This document shows positions 7,643 through 16,137 of a stretch of DNA of 17,773 nucleotides, piece after piece. Both the position numbers and the translations under genes were made by a program. Positions within the stretch are counted from its first letter, which is position 1, and every line of letters starts with the position of its first letter. The notes beneath the pieces were generated by a model that made no database searches, was not told where the DNA came from, and worked only from the letters and a program-made list of their open reading frames with translations. Source of the stretch: Victivallales bacterium (GTDB lineage Bacteria > Verrucomicrobiota > Lentisphaeria > Oligosphaerales > Oligosphaeraceae); the NCBI GenBank assembly GCA_017964325.1, contig JAGCSE010000098.1, positions 1 through 17,773 of the forward strand, given 5' to 3'.

Positions 7643-8089
7643 ATGTATAACAAAATAAAAGCTATTTTTTTAGATAAAACATTTTTTAAATTTTTAATTG
7701 TTGGCATCATTAATACTGTTTTCGGGACAACAATTATGTTTTTATGCTATAATTGTTTCAATTTAAGTTATTGGTGGTCATCTGCCGCAAACTATATACT
7801 TGGTAGCGTGTTGAGCTTTTTCTTGAACAAATATTATACTTTTTCTAATAAAAGTAAAGATTATAAGCAAGTCATTCTCTTTATTGTCAATATCTGTCTT
7901 TGCTATTTTATTGCTTACGGAGTGGCAAAGCCATTAGTAGGCTTCATGCTGGGAAAATGCTCAGGCAAAGTTCAGGGAAATATTGCGTTGTTTGCAGGAA
8001 TGTGTCTTTTTGTATGCTTGAATTTCATCGGTCAGCGCCTTTTTGTTTTTGTTGATCCTAAAAAGAAAGAGGTCGTAAAGCTTGAATAA
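7643..8089 (+). CDS. gtrA: GtrA-family membrane protein (lipid-linked sugar flippase-like)
   Basis: A 148-residue protein with four predicted membrane helices (about 16-38, 45-62, 76-98, 113-130) and the family signatures FFLNKYYTF (59-67) and NFIGQRLFVF (127-136). In the model gtr systems GtrA is thought to flip the undecaprenyl-phosphate-linked sugar made by GtrB to the periplasmic side. It lies directly after gtrB and before the large membrane protein at 8281. I see no clear ribosome-binding site before the ATG, so translation may depend on upstream ribosomes. Very AT-rich. Confidence 0.85.
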   Translation: MYNKIKAIFLDKTFFKFLIVGIINTVFGTTIMFLCYNCFNLSYWWSSAANYILGSVLSFFLNKYYTFSNKSKDYKQVILFIVNICLCYFIAYGVAKPLVGFMLGKCSGKVQGNIALFAGMCLFVCLNFIGQRLFVFVDPKKKEVVKLE

Positions 8090-8280
8090 AAAATCTATTT
8101 TGGGGAAATCAATGTATATTGGTTATACGAAGAAAGAGCTTATATCATTTCTTATACTAGGCTGAACGATTCAAGTTGTCAAGATGATATGGTGCGGGAC
8201 GACGACAGACTGAGGCATTGATGGACCTTTAGAAAAAAGATTGTATGTAACAGTTTAATAATTATTTAGGGATAAGAATT
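8090..8280 (+). other. Gap inside the gtr set with no recognisable gene
   Basis: This 191-base gap separates gtrA from the GtrC-like gene. It holds only a 17-codon open frame (ATG at 8111, stop at 8162-8164, hydrophobic end SFLILG) and a locally GC-rich patch around 8185-8215 that looks unlike the surrounding AT-rich DNA. I see no promoter good enough to report and no hairpin terminator. It may be a remnant of a lost gene or insertion. Confidence 0.3.
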
Positions 8281-9975
8281 ATGTCTTTTTCTGATGATTA
8301 CTTTATTCTAAATGGATTGCTTGAATTTGTGAGTACCTTCAAACGTGGCGACACACTTGACTGGCTTAAAAATAAAACGCAGTGGTTTGATTCTTTTTAT
8401 CGAAATATCTTTGTCATCCTTTTTGTGATTATCAATATTGTATTTCTCATACATACTACTAATTACCTTTTTGGCAATCATGATTTCGATTATGTCATGC
8501 ATGGTGTTGGACTTTCCCTGTGGAATGGGCGATACACGAATGCGTTGCCATTGAAAATCTGTGGAGGGTATCTTTCGCCTGTCTTAAATAATTTGCTTTC
8601 AATATTGGCGATGATTACATCTGCAATGTTGATATGCGCTTATTGGGGGTTGCCTAAAAGAAAACGTTATTGGCTCAGTGCTTGTCTTCTGCCAATGCTT
8701 TTACCTTATGTGGTGACATGGTTCTATTATTCCTATGAGACGTTCAGCCATACATTGCTGCCTGGTATAGCCGTGGGGGCGTTATGGTTGGTAAGGGATA
8801 AGATGAATCTTGAAAGGCTAGTCATAAGTGTTGGACTTATATGGTTTACATTAGGCATATATCCGTCTATTCTTTCGATTTTTGTACTGATTATTTGTGC
8901 ACAGTTGATAATTGATATCCTAAATAAAGATTTAAAAGAGATTTTTCATAGAAACGTAAGATTTTTTATTGTGTTGTTAGGTGGAGGCGTTCTTTTTAAG
9001 ATAACTCTTCTTGTTTTAAAAGTAACAGGCAAATTATCACCTTCTCTTTATAATTTGTCCGTGCCGACCGCTCCAGAACTTGTCAAGAAATTGATTCCAG
9101 AACTGATACTTGGAATTAAGCAGTTTTTCCACAATACACCCTATATTTCGATTCCATTGAAAATGCTGATTTTTTTGACTGTGGTTGTTGCCATCTTTTT
9201 AACCCTTGTCCATATCGATAGAACAAAATTTGTGTCTAAATTACAAAATTTCGGGCGTTTTATTTTTTTATTGTTTTTATGGTGTGGAATGTTCTTCGCC
9301 TGCATGATTCCAGATTATCTTTCACAGGACGATTTTGCGTTTGTGGTAAGGACAGCGTACTTCGGCTTGCCGTTTCTTGCTTTGATATGTTTTACATTGA
9401 TTTGTCGTTTGGGAAACAAGCAAATAATTAATTTCAGTATTATTGTAATCATAATCATATTGTGGTGCAGTGCTGTGTCTGATTTTGAAATCCAGAAAAA
9501 CTGGAAGATTGGGTTCGAAAATGAGATTTTGGCATATTCTAGAGTGTTATCTATGATTGAACAAAATCCTGATGTGTCGAAGCTGGAACCGGCGATTAAC
9601 TATTTACAGGTTGGATCATTGCCATCTAAAAGAAAAGCATTTTGTCGTCCTCCTGTTACAGACGGGATTGCCAGTTTGGAATTACATAGTTTTGAATTCA
9701 ATCCTGATTGGAGTCCACGTGCCGGTGTGGTATTTGATTATCTGGGAAATAGTTTAAAATGGAAATATCGTGGCTCATTCAGAGTTGATTTGGAAACTAT
9801 CAGCCAAAAAATCGATTTGACTTCCACTGGTTTTATGAATTTCCTTAAGCAGGCCAAAGCATATCCTGCGCCTTCTGAGCAATGCTTGTATGTGGATATT
9901 AAAAATAATTCACTTGTTGTGGTACTTAATGAAAAGGCATTGGAAGAATTAAAGGTTAATTTGGGAATCAATTAA
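8281..9975 (+). CDS. GtrC-like polytopic glycosyltransferase (GtrII family-like)
   Basis: A 564-residue integral membrane protein with about ten hydrophobic helices between residues 43 and 430 and a soluble C-terminal domain (about 440-564). The first extracytoplasmic loop carries GNHDFDY (65-71) with acidic residues and NGRYTNALP (82-90), then LSPVLNN. This arrangement resembles the GtrII glucosyltransferases that move the lipid-linked sugar onto O-antigen or another surface glycan. Its place after gtrB and gtrA supports that role. GtrC-class proteins vary greatly, so the acceptor and the sugar cannot be predicted. The ATG at 8281 is preceded by TAGGGATAAG (8267-8276). The 191-base gap from gtrA is unusual for such a set. 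AT-rich like its neighbours. Confidence 0.65.
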   Translation: MSFSDDYFILNGLLEFVSTFKRGDTLDWLKNKTQWFDSFYRNIFVILFVIINIVFLIHTTNYLFGNHDFDYVMHGVGLSLWNGRYTNALPLKICGGYLSPVLNNLLSILAMITSAMLICAYWGLPKRKRYWLSACLLPMLLPYVVTWFYYSYETFSHTLLPGIAVGALWLVRDKMNLERLVISVGLIWFTLGIYPSILSIFVLIICAQLIIDILNKDLKEIFHRNVRFFIVLLGGGVLFKITLLVLKVTGKLSPSLYNLSVPTAPELVKKLIPELILGIKQFFHNTPYISIPLKMLIFLTVVVAIFLTLVHIDRTKFVSKLQNFGRFIFLLFLWCGMFFACMIPDYLSQDDFAFVVRTAYFGLPFLALICFTLICRLGNKQIINFSIIVIIIILWCSAVSDFEIQKNWKIGFENEILAYSRVLSMIEQNPDVSKLEPAINYLQVGSLPSKRKAFCRPPVTDGIASLELHSFEFNPDWSPRAGVVFDYLGNSLKWKYRGSFRVDLETISQKIDLTSTGFMNFLKQAKAYPAPSEQCLYVDIKNNSLVVVLNEKALEELKVNLGIN

Positions 9976-10076
9976 ATCTGTATTTTTTGTCAAATGTTAA
10001 TAATGATAATTAGTGAAATTAAAGTTGCATTTATTGATTTGGGATTGCATTTTATATATTGAAAAGGAGTCAAACT

Positions 10077-11324
10077 ATGAAAGACAGTATCAACATCGGA
10101 GTCGTCGGGCTTGGCGGGCGCGGTGTCGGCAATTTGCGTTTGATTTTGAGAATGGATGACGTGCATGTCGTCAGTTTGTGCGACTTGCGAGAAGCGCGTC
10201 TGAAAACGGCTTTGGAGGCAGTCAAGGCGGCCGGGCGGCCGATACCGCAGGCGACGACTGTCTATCAGGAGATGCTGGACCGAAAAGACATCGACGCAAT
10301 CTGTGTGTTTTCAGGTTGGAACGAACATCTGCCGTTGTGCATCGAAGCGATGAAGGCCGGCAAATACGTGGCGACGGAAGTCGGCGGCGCGAATTCCATC
10401 GAGCAGTGCTGGGAGACCGTTCGTGTAAGCGAACGGACCGGTATGCCGTGCATGCTGTTGGAAAACTGTTGCTATGACCGCAATGAGATGACCATTCTAA
10501 ATATGGTAAAACAAGGCCTGTTCGGTGAACTCGTTCATGCGGAAGGCGGCTATTGCCATGATTTGCGCGAACATATCGCGTTGGGTTATGAACGCGACCA
10601 TTTCCGCCATGTGCAGAACCGCAATCGTTGCGGCGAATTGTATCCGACTCACGAGCTAGGGCCGATTGCCAAGTGGTTGAATATCAACAAGGGAAACCGC
10701 ATGCTGACTGTGAGTGCCATTTCATCGAAAGCACGTGGTATGAATGCGTGGGTGGCAGCAAATCGCGGGACGGATCATCCGATGGCGAGTTGTCCGTTTA
10801 CGGAGGGTGATGTGACGATCACGACCATCAAATGTGCTCATGGCGAGACGATCATGCTTTGCCATAATACTTCGCTTCCAAGACCTTACAGCCGTCGGAA
10901 CGTTTTACAGGGGACGAAGGGCATCTGGTCTGAAGACAAGAATTGCATCTATCTGGAAGGCATCAGCGAGAAGGCGGATTGCTGGGAGCCTATTGACAAA
11001 TATTATGAAAAGTACGAGCATCCGTTGTGGAAAGCGTATCGCGAAGGCGGCAAGCTGATGCAGAACAAAGAAGGCCATGGCGGCATGGACTATCTCGTGC
11101 AGCGCGCTTTCTTCGAAGCGGTCATGGCAGGTACGCAAACGCCTATTGACGTGTATGATACAGTCAGTTGGATGGCGGTGACTTGCCTGAGTGAAGATTC
11201 CATCGCGAAAGGCGGCATGCCTGTCGCGATGCCTGATTTCACGAACGGCCGTTGGTTTACGCGGAACGACATCGTGCCCGGCCCGTATTGCCTGGACGAA
11301 GTCTGCTGGAAATATTTTGAATAG
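10077..11324 (+). CDS. Gfo/Idh/MocA-family protein, GH109-like (NAD-dependent alpha-N-acetylgalactosaminidase type)
   Basis: A 415-residue protein starting at ATG 10077, chosen because AAGGAG (10064-10069) sits seven bases upstream; an in-frame TTG at 10059 would overlap that site. An N-terminal Rossmann fold begins at once with VVGLGGRGVG (about 9-18). Segments typical of GH109 follow: EVGGANSIEQCWE (101-113), ENCCYDRNE (129-137), GELVHAEGGY, YPTHELGPIAKWLNIN (189-204) with the Tyr-His pair, and GHGGMD (333-338). GH109 enzymes use bound NAD+ in a redox-elimination mechanism to release N-acetylgalactosamine. No signal peptide is present, so it is cytoplasmic, unlike many exported GH109 proteins, and may act on imported short glycans or be an ordinary sugar oxidoreductase. 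It is convergent with the kinase/uridylyltransferase fusion, 22 bases apart. Its base composition returns to the GC-richer level of the metabolic genes. Confidence 0.8.
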   Translation: MKDSINIGVVGLGGRGVGNLRLILRMDDVHVVSLCDLREARLKTALEAVKAAGRPIPQATTVYQEMLDRKDIDAICVFSGWNEHLPLCIEAMKAGKYVATEVGGANSIEQCWETVRVSERTGMPCMLLENCCYDRNEMTILNMVKQGLFGELVHAEGGYCHDLREHIALGYERDHFRHVQNRNRCGELYPTHELGPIAKWLNINKGNRMLTVSAISSKARGMNAWVAANRGTDHPMASCPFTEGDVTITTIKCAHGETIMLCHNTSLPRPYSRRNVLQGTKGIWSEDKNCIYLEGISEKADCWEPIDKYYEKYEHPLWKAYREGGKLMQNKEGHGGMDYLVQRAFFEAVMAGTQTPIDVYDTVSWMAVTCLSEDSIAKGGMPVAMPDFTNGRWFTRNDIVPGPYCLDEVCWKYFE

Positions 11325-11346
11325 TTAATATCTTTTGCTTGAAATA

Positions 11347-13290
11347 TTAGCTATTCTTGTTCATAAAGCTGTTCAGCGATTGAAGATATTCCATCGGTTG
11401 CCCCGTGTCCAAATGCTTGCCATCGACTAGATAGCCGAACATACCGCTTGTGGCGCGTAGTTCATCCAATGCTGTCGTCAATTGGAATTCACCTTTCTGG
11501 CGAACATTGTCTTCTATTTGTCTGCCAAGTATTTCGAACAATTCGGGAGTCAGGACGTATTGTCCATAGACGCAAAGAAACTGGTCTTGTGGATAGTTTT
11601 CGAGAGTGAGATGCTGGCGGGCATATTCGAGTGTGGGCTTTTCTGCAAATTCTGTCAGTTTGATGATGGTGTGCTCTGGATTGGCCCAACTGCCTGTGGC
11701 GGTGCCATAGTGGTGAACCATGTTTCCTGGTGCATGATAGAGAGATACAATGGCATGGCAACCGCATTGGTTAAATGCTTCGATAAGTTGCGCAGCACAG
11801 GATTTTTCTGTATTGGAACTGTAAAGATGATCGCCCAGAAGCAGGAGAGTTGGTTCATCGTGCGTCCATTCGCGTGCGCAATAGACGGCGTGTCCGAAGC
11901 CGAGTTGTTCCGTCTGACGGATGAAAGTGATTTTCCTGCCGAGTTCTTCAAGATGGTGGCATTCCTTTTTTGCCCATTCTGGAAGTCTTTCATAATAGGA
12001 TGGTTCAACAGGTGCAAAGAAATCCGCTATGGCTTTTTCATCGCTGGGGCGGACAATGATCGCGATATCTTCAACTCCAGCGTTAACCACTTCTTCTACA
12101 ATAGTTTGGAGAATCGGTTTACAAAGGCCATCTTGTGTAACGACGGGAAAGAGCTCCTTTTTCACGGCTTTGGTTGCGGGGAACATACGTGTACCGAGAC
12201 CTGCTGCTGGAATGATGGCTTTCCGGACGGTCTTCGCTGGTATGATGTCAAGTGGAAAACAATCCAAACCAAATGCTTTAGAAAGATACTGCACGAGTTG
12301 GTCGCGTGCTTCGACGGATTTAGCGACAAATTGGACGCATCCATCGCCTTGTGAGCCGATGCCTTTACCACCATAAGTGAACTGTTTGACAGTTTCGTCA
12401 TTGAGGACGGTGTGAAGTTTGGGAGCAGTAAGTTCCTTGGGACAGGCCGGTTGGAGATGTTTGTCAAATTCAGCTTGGGCTTCTGTCATCAATTTTCCCA
12501 GTGCGACAGCATCGCCTTCCGTCAGATATTTCACCGCCTTTGTGACGATGTTTTGATTGATTTCCCCCAGATATTTGTGAACCATTCGGTCTTGTTCTGA
12601 ATTTGCTTCAGGATAAGCACTTGTGAGATCGGACAAGATTCTTACGGTATCCTTCTGGCCTTTCAAATCTGCGATGAGAAGATGGAATGCTTTGGCGACA
12701 TTCAATGGTTTGGCATCCATGAAATCGCCGTCAAACGTCATGATGACAGGGCCTTGTCCGTATGCACAGCCTTGGTCCATTCGTCCGCAGCGCGATGGTG
12801 TGAGGATTTCCCCTTGGTATGCGGCTTCCATTTCGCCGCGGATGTTCAATTTCAGATTGTAGGCGAGATTGAAGGCGCGGGCGACCAAAACGCAGAAGGC
12901 GGCGGATGAACTGAGTCCTTTTTTTACAGGCATGGTCGTCTTGTAGTTGTCGATTTCAAGTCCGCCGATTTGATGGAACAGACCAAGGTAGTAAGCGACG
13001 CCAGCAGCATAGCTGAAAAAGCCGCCTTCACGGGCGACCGCCAGAAGCGCTGTGGGGTGCATGGGGATGGTTTGTTCTTCGACTTTTCCGTCGGGAAGTG
13101 TTGATTTCAACTTGAATACGTCTGGAATTGGCGTGGCTTTGGCGAAGATGCCTTGGTTCGTGCCCGCGATAATGACCTGTCCAGGCAGGATGGCTGGATT
13201 GAACCGGCGGTGCGCACCCGCCCAGTCTGAATGTTCGCCGAAAAGGCAGACACGTCCGGGGACGAAAATGTCAAAACTTGAGTCGTTCAT
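11347..13290 (-). CDS. Bifunctional GHMP sugar kinase / GalU-type uridylyltransferase fusion
   Basis: A single 647-residue frame joins two enzymes. Residues 1-350 are a galactokinase-like GHMP kinase: PGRVCLFGEHSDWAG (11-25, sugar-binding Glu19, His20, Asp22), PVKKGLSSSAA (121-131, ATP loop), CGRMDQG (168-174, probable catalytic Asp172) and GGKGIGSQGDGC (307-318). Residues 355-647 are a GalU-type nucleotidyltransferase: IPAAGLGTRMFPATKAVKKE (360-379), LLLGDHLY (483-490, metal Asp487), FAEKP (548-552) and DTGQPMEYLQS (628-638). It would phosphorylate a free sugar at C1 and then couple it to UTP, giving a UDP-sugar. The logic parallels bifunctional Fkp (fucose to GDP-fucose), but domain order and nucleotide type differ. 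The substrate is unknown; galactose, an N-acetylhexosamine, a uronic acid or a pentose are all possible. Cytoplasmic. Divergent from the DUF374 gene. Confidence 0.85.
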   Translation of the reverse strand: MNDSSFDIFVPGRVCLFGEHSDWAGAHRRFNPAILPGQVIIAGTNQGIFAKATPIPDVFKLKSTLPDGKVEEQTIPMHPTALLAVAREGGFFSYAAGVAYYLGLFHQIGGLEIDNYKTTMPVKKGLSSSAAFCVLVARAFNLAYNLKLNIRGEMEAAYQGEILTPSRCGRMDQGCAYGQGPVIMTFDGDFMDAKPLNVAKAFHLLIADLKGQKDTVRILSDLTSAYPEANSEQDRMVHKYLGEINQNIVTKAVKYLTEGDAVALGKLMTEAQAEFDKHLQPACPKELTAPKLHTVLNDETVKQFTYGGKGIGSQGDGCVQFVAKSVEARDQLVQYLSKAFGLDCFPLDIIPAKTVRKAIIPAAGLGTRMFPATKAVKKELFPVVTQDGLCKPILQTIVEEVVNAGVEDIAIIVRPSDEKAIADFFAPVEPSYYERLPEWAKKECHHLEELGRKITFIRQTEQLGFGHAVYCAREWTHDEPTLLLLGDHLYSSNTEKSCAAQLIEAFNQCGCHAIVSLYHAPGNMVHHYGTATGSWANPEHTIIKLTEFAEKPTLEYARQHLTLENYPQDQFLCVYGQYVLTPELFEILGRQIEDNVRQKGEFQLTTALDELRATSGMFGYLVDGKHLDTGQPMEYLQSLNSFMNKNS

Positions 13291-13348
13291 GGTTTCTGTG
13301 TTGCTTGATGGGATTTCTTGTCATAATGGGAACGTAGGATATTTTAAT

Positions 13349-14062
13349 ATGTATTTTGGAACTTTCCTCAAAAGAGACACGAAAAAACGGAAAAAAAGTA
13401 TGTCAGCGGGCAAACGACGGATATTCACATTGAAAAATAAGCGGCACATACCGAAATGGATCGCATTTCTGGCTGCCTGCCTATGCCGTTTGTGGGCGTG
13501 GACATTTCGTGTGGAGGTGGTCGATTCGCATGGCTTCTTGAAGGATGACCGCCGCTGGCCACTTGTCGCAGCCATTTGGCATAACCGTCTTCTGTTTTTC
13601 GCTCCGTTGATTCCCTCTGAAATCCTGAAGAAGTCTTCCGTTTTGATAAGTGCTTCCCGTGACGGTGAATATGTCTCGACATTCATTCGGTTCTTCGGGA
13701 TGAACGTCGTGCGCGGCTCATCAAGCAGGGGAGGAGTGAAGGCACTGCTGGACATGATAAATGTCATTGAAGAAGACCATCAGTCGGTTGTCCTGACGGT
13801 TGATGGTCCACGTGGCCCAAAATACGAACCACACCATGGCATCATTGGGTTGGCGCAGAAATGTGGTGTTCCAATCATGGCTGCTTCTGTGAACGCCAAA
13901 CATCGTTGGACATTGAGGAGTTGGGACGGCTTGCAGATTCCGTATCCATTTTCAAAAGTGCAACTCGTTTTCGGCAAGCCATTTGATGTTCCTATTGATG
14001 CCAATGACCAGGCTATGCTGGAACGTTTGAAAAACGAACTGATGGCCGTTACAGAGGATTAA
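13349..14062 (+). CDS. DUF374 lysophospholipid acyltransferase-like protein (COG2121)
   Basis: A 237-residue protein if the ATG at 13349 is used, supported by AGGAT at 13336-13340. A second in-frame ATG at 13400 (220 residues) has no good ribosome-binding site but would remove a Lys/Arg-rich leader. The open frame extends further upstream only as antisense to the kinase fusion. Family marks are IWHNRLLFFAPL (76-87, the His of the HX4D-like site), SASRDGEYVS (101-110), MNVVRGSSSRGG (118-129) and VDGPRGPKYEP (151-161). One hydrophobic segment near 37-53 probably anchors it at the inner membrane. LPLAT-superfamily members transfer acyl chains to lipids; DUF374 proteins are often linked to lipid A or other envelope lipid acylation, but the acceptor is not defined here. 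Only 58 bases separate it from the divergent fusion gene. Confidence 0.8.
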   Translation: MYFGTFLKRDTKKRKKSMSAGKRRIFTLKNKRHIPKWIAFLAACLCRLWAWTFRVEVVDSHGFLKDDRRWPLVAAIWHNRLLFFAPLIPSEILKKSSVLISASRDGEYVSTFIRFFGMNVVRGSSSRGGVKALLDMINVIEEDHQSVVLTVDGPRGPKYEPHHGIIGLAQKCGVPIMAASVNAKHRWTLRSWDGLQIPYPFSKVQLVFGKPFDVPIDANDQAMLERLKNELMAVTED

Positions 14063-14088
14063 CATGAGGGAACACATGGTTGTCTTAT

Positions 14089-14094
14089 TATAAT
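14089..14094 (+). promoter_or_regulatory. Perfect -10 hexamer before the helicase-pyrC pair
   Basis: TATAAT at 14089-14094 would give a start near 14101 and a leader of about 26 bases containing the GGGAGGA ribosome-binding site (14114-14120). No convincing -35 lies 16-18 bases upstream, so this is a weak call. Confidence 0.3.
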
Positions 14095-14126
14095 TTAATA
14101 ATGTATATAAAATGGGAGGAACTGGT

Positions 14127-16127
14127 ATGTCTTTAAATCCACAACAACAGGCGGCGGTTGATACGCTGCATGGTCCAGTATTGCTTCTGGCAGGAGCCGG
14201 TTCGGGAAAAACACGGGTTATTATCCACCGTATTGCCAATATGATACGTCATGATATATCACCAACGAACATATTGGCAGTGACGTTTACGAACAAGGCA
14301 GCAAGGGAAATGAGGGAACGTGTGGGCGAGTTACTGTCGGTTAGGCAGGCGGAGGAGGTGACAGTGTCCACGTTCCATGCCTTCTGCCTGAATGTGTTGC
14401 ATCGACACATTCAACGCTTGGGATATGGAAAGCGTTTTTCGATTGCAACGGAAGGTTATCAGAAAGGGCTGGTTAGGGAAATCGCAACGGAATTGAAACT
14501 GATAGGGGAACATTGCGACCCGTATTTGTGGCTTTCTAAGATCAGCCTTGCGAAGGCCAATATGAAAGCTCCTGACGACATGGAAGCGGAAAACTGGCCA
14601 TATGCCTCTGATGTGGCGCGGGTTTTCCGTCGCTATCAATTGCGAATGAAGCAGATGGACTTGGTTGATTTTGATGATTTATTGTGTTTGACTGTTCAGT
14701 TATGGGAAGAGTTTCCAGAAATTTTGGAGTCTTATCAAAAGACATACCAATATATTATGGTAGATGAGTATCAGGATACGAATTACGTGCAGCTTAGATT
14801 GATGGAGCTACTGGCTGGAAAGACTGCGAACATTTGTGTTGTTGGCGATGACGACCAGTCGATTTACGGCTGGCGAGGTGCCAATTTGGGGAACATACTT
14901 GAGTTTGAGCGTTTCTTCCCTGGGGCGAAGACGATTCGTCTTGAGCAAAACTATCGTTCTACGAATAGGATATTGAAGGCGGCGAATGCTTTGATTGCAA
15001 AAAATGTCAATCGCAAGGCGAAAACGCTTTGGTCGGAGCAAGGGGAGGGAGAGAAGATTCTTGCCGTGCGTTGTGAAGACGAACGGGCTGAAGCGACATT
15101 TGCCGCTGATTACATTTGTGACAATGTTAAAAATTCGCATTGGAGCGATTTTGCGGTTTTGTTCCGTGCGGGGCATCAGTCCCGCATATTGGAGGAGGTG
15201 TTTAGGGAACGACGTGTCCCGTATGTTTTGGTGGGGGCAAACTCATTTTTCCAGAGGAAGGAAGTGTTGGATGCCGTGAGCTTCCTGCGAGTCATCGCGA
15301 ATCCACGGGATGACTTGTCGATGAAGCAGATTATTAACGTTCCACCGCGTGGCATTGGCGATGCAACGATGAACGCATTGTACGGCTTGCAGGTGTTGAC
15401 ACATCAGCCTTTGCTGCAATTATTTGACAATTCAGAATTTCTGGCTGAGGCACCCCCAGAAACGGCGCTGAACATTCAGGCTTTTCAACGACAACTTAAA
15501 AAGGCGCAAGTTGCGTTTTCAACGCCTGGTGATTTGTGTGGGAAGGCAACGGCGTTTTTGGAGGATGTCGGATATATGGACGGATTGGTGCGTATGTACA
15601 AGCCTCGGGCGGATGCCTTGAAACGGCGCGAGAATGTCGTTGAATTTCTTTCGACTCTTGCCGAATTCGATGAATCCCATGGAAGGAGTGCAACACTTGG
15701 TGATTTTCTGGAACAGTTTGATTTGCAGGATGCAAACGACAGGCGACGCGACAGCAAAAAGGATGTTGGCGAAGCGGTAACACTGATGACGGTTCATGCT
15801 TCGAAGGGGCTGGAATTTCCGAACGTGTTTGTCGTCGGAATGGAACAGGGCTTGTTTCCGCATCAAACGGCCTTGGATGAAGGAAATCTGGAGGAGGAAC
15901 GTCGCCTGTGTTATGTGGCCATGACACGGGCGCGTGCACGGTTGTTGTTGTCGTATGCAGAACGGCGGCGTGTTGCCGGAAAAGTCGTTGTGAAGCGCCC
16001 ATCGAAATTTTTGGAGGACATACCAGCTGAGCTGGTAGAGTTTACGGTGCCGTCGAAAGTCATTCGTCCCGCATCGGATGATGTTGTTGAAGATATGTTT
16101 GCGCAGATGCGCAAAATGCTTGGATAG
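14127..16127 (+). CDS. Superfamily 1A DNA helicase, Rep/UvrD type
   Basis: A 666-residue protein from ATG 14127, chosen because GGGAGGA (14114-14120) lies six bases upstream; the in-frame ATG at 14112 precedes that site. All SF1A motifs are present: Walker A GAGSGKT (23-29), TFTNKAAREM (Ia), DEYQDTN (213-219, motif II), GDDDQSIYGWRGA (240-252, motif III), LEQNYRS (motif IV), TLMTVHASKGLEFP (motif V) and EERRLCYVAMTRAR (motif VI). Length and the triple Asp in motif III resemble E. coli Rep (673 residues) more than UvrD or PcrA (about 720), and the long UvrD C-terminal tail is missing. It would unwind DNA 3' to 5' in replication restart or repair. Its TAG stop lies inside the ribosome-binding site of the pyrC gene, so the two are translated as a coupled pair. 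Confidence 0.92.
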   Translation: MSLNPQQQAAVDTLHGPVLLLAGAGSGKTRVIIHRIANMIRHDISPTNILAVTFTNKAAREMRERVGELLSVRQAEEVTVSTFHAFCLNVLHRHIQRLGYGKRFSIATEGYQKGLVREIATELKLIGEHCDPYLWLSKISLAKANMKAPDDMEAENWPYASDVARVFRRYQLRMKQMDLVDFDDLLCLTVQLWEEFPEILESYQKTYQYIMVDEYQDTNYVQLRLMELLAGKTANICVVGDDDQSIYGWRGANLGNILEFERFFPGAKTIRLEQNYRSTNRILKAANALIAKNVNRKAKTLWSEQGEGEKILAVRCEDERAEATFAADYICDNVKNSHWSDFAVLFRAGHQSRILEEVFRERRVPYVLVGANSFFQRKEVLDAVSFLRVIANPRDDLSMKQIINVPPRGIGDATMNALYGLQVLTHQPLLQLFDNSEFLAEAPPETALNIQAFQRQLKKAQVAFSTPGDLCGKATAFLEDVGYMDGLVRMYKPRADALKRRENVVEFLSTLAEFDESHGRSATLGDFLEQFDLQDANDRRRDSKKDVGEAVTLMTVHASKGLEFPNVFVVGMEQGLFPHQTALDEGNLEEERRLCYVAMTRARARLLLSYAERRRVAGKVVVKRPSKFLEDIPAELVEFTVPSKVIRPASDDVVEDMFAQMRKMLG

Positions 16128-16137
16128 GAGATTTGAT

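Noticed and set aside
9990..10012. AATGTTAATAATGATAATTAG, similar to a Fur box or to half of the TetR palindrome
   Set aside because: The match to the Fur consensus is about 13 of 19 in very AT-rich DNA with no symmetry, which is expected by chance.
11482..12354. 290-codon plus-strand open frame opposite the kinase/uridylyltransferase fusion
   Set aside because: It is antisense to a gene with intact motifs across both domains, has no ribosome-binding site and shows no recognisable family features.
13052..13348. N-terminal extension of the DUF374 open frame
   Set aside because: It is antisense to the fusion gene and lacks family similarity; the ribosome-binding site favours the ATG at 13349.
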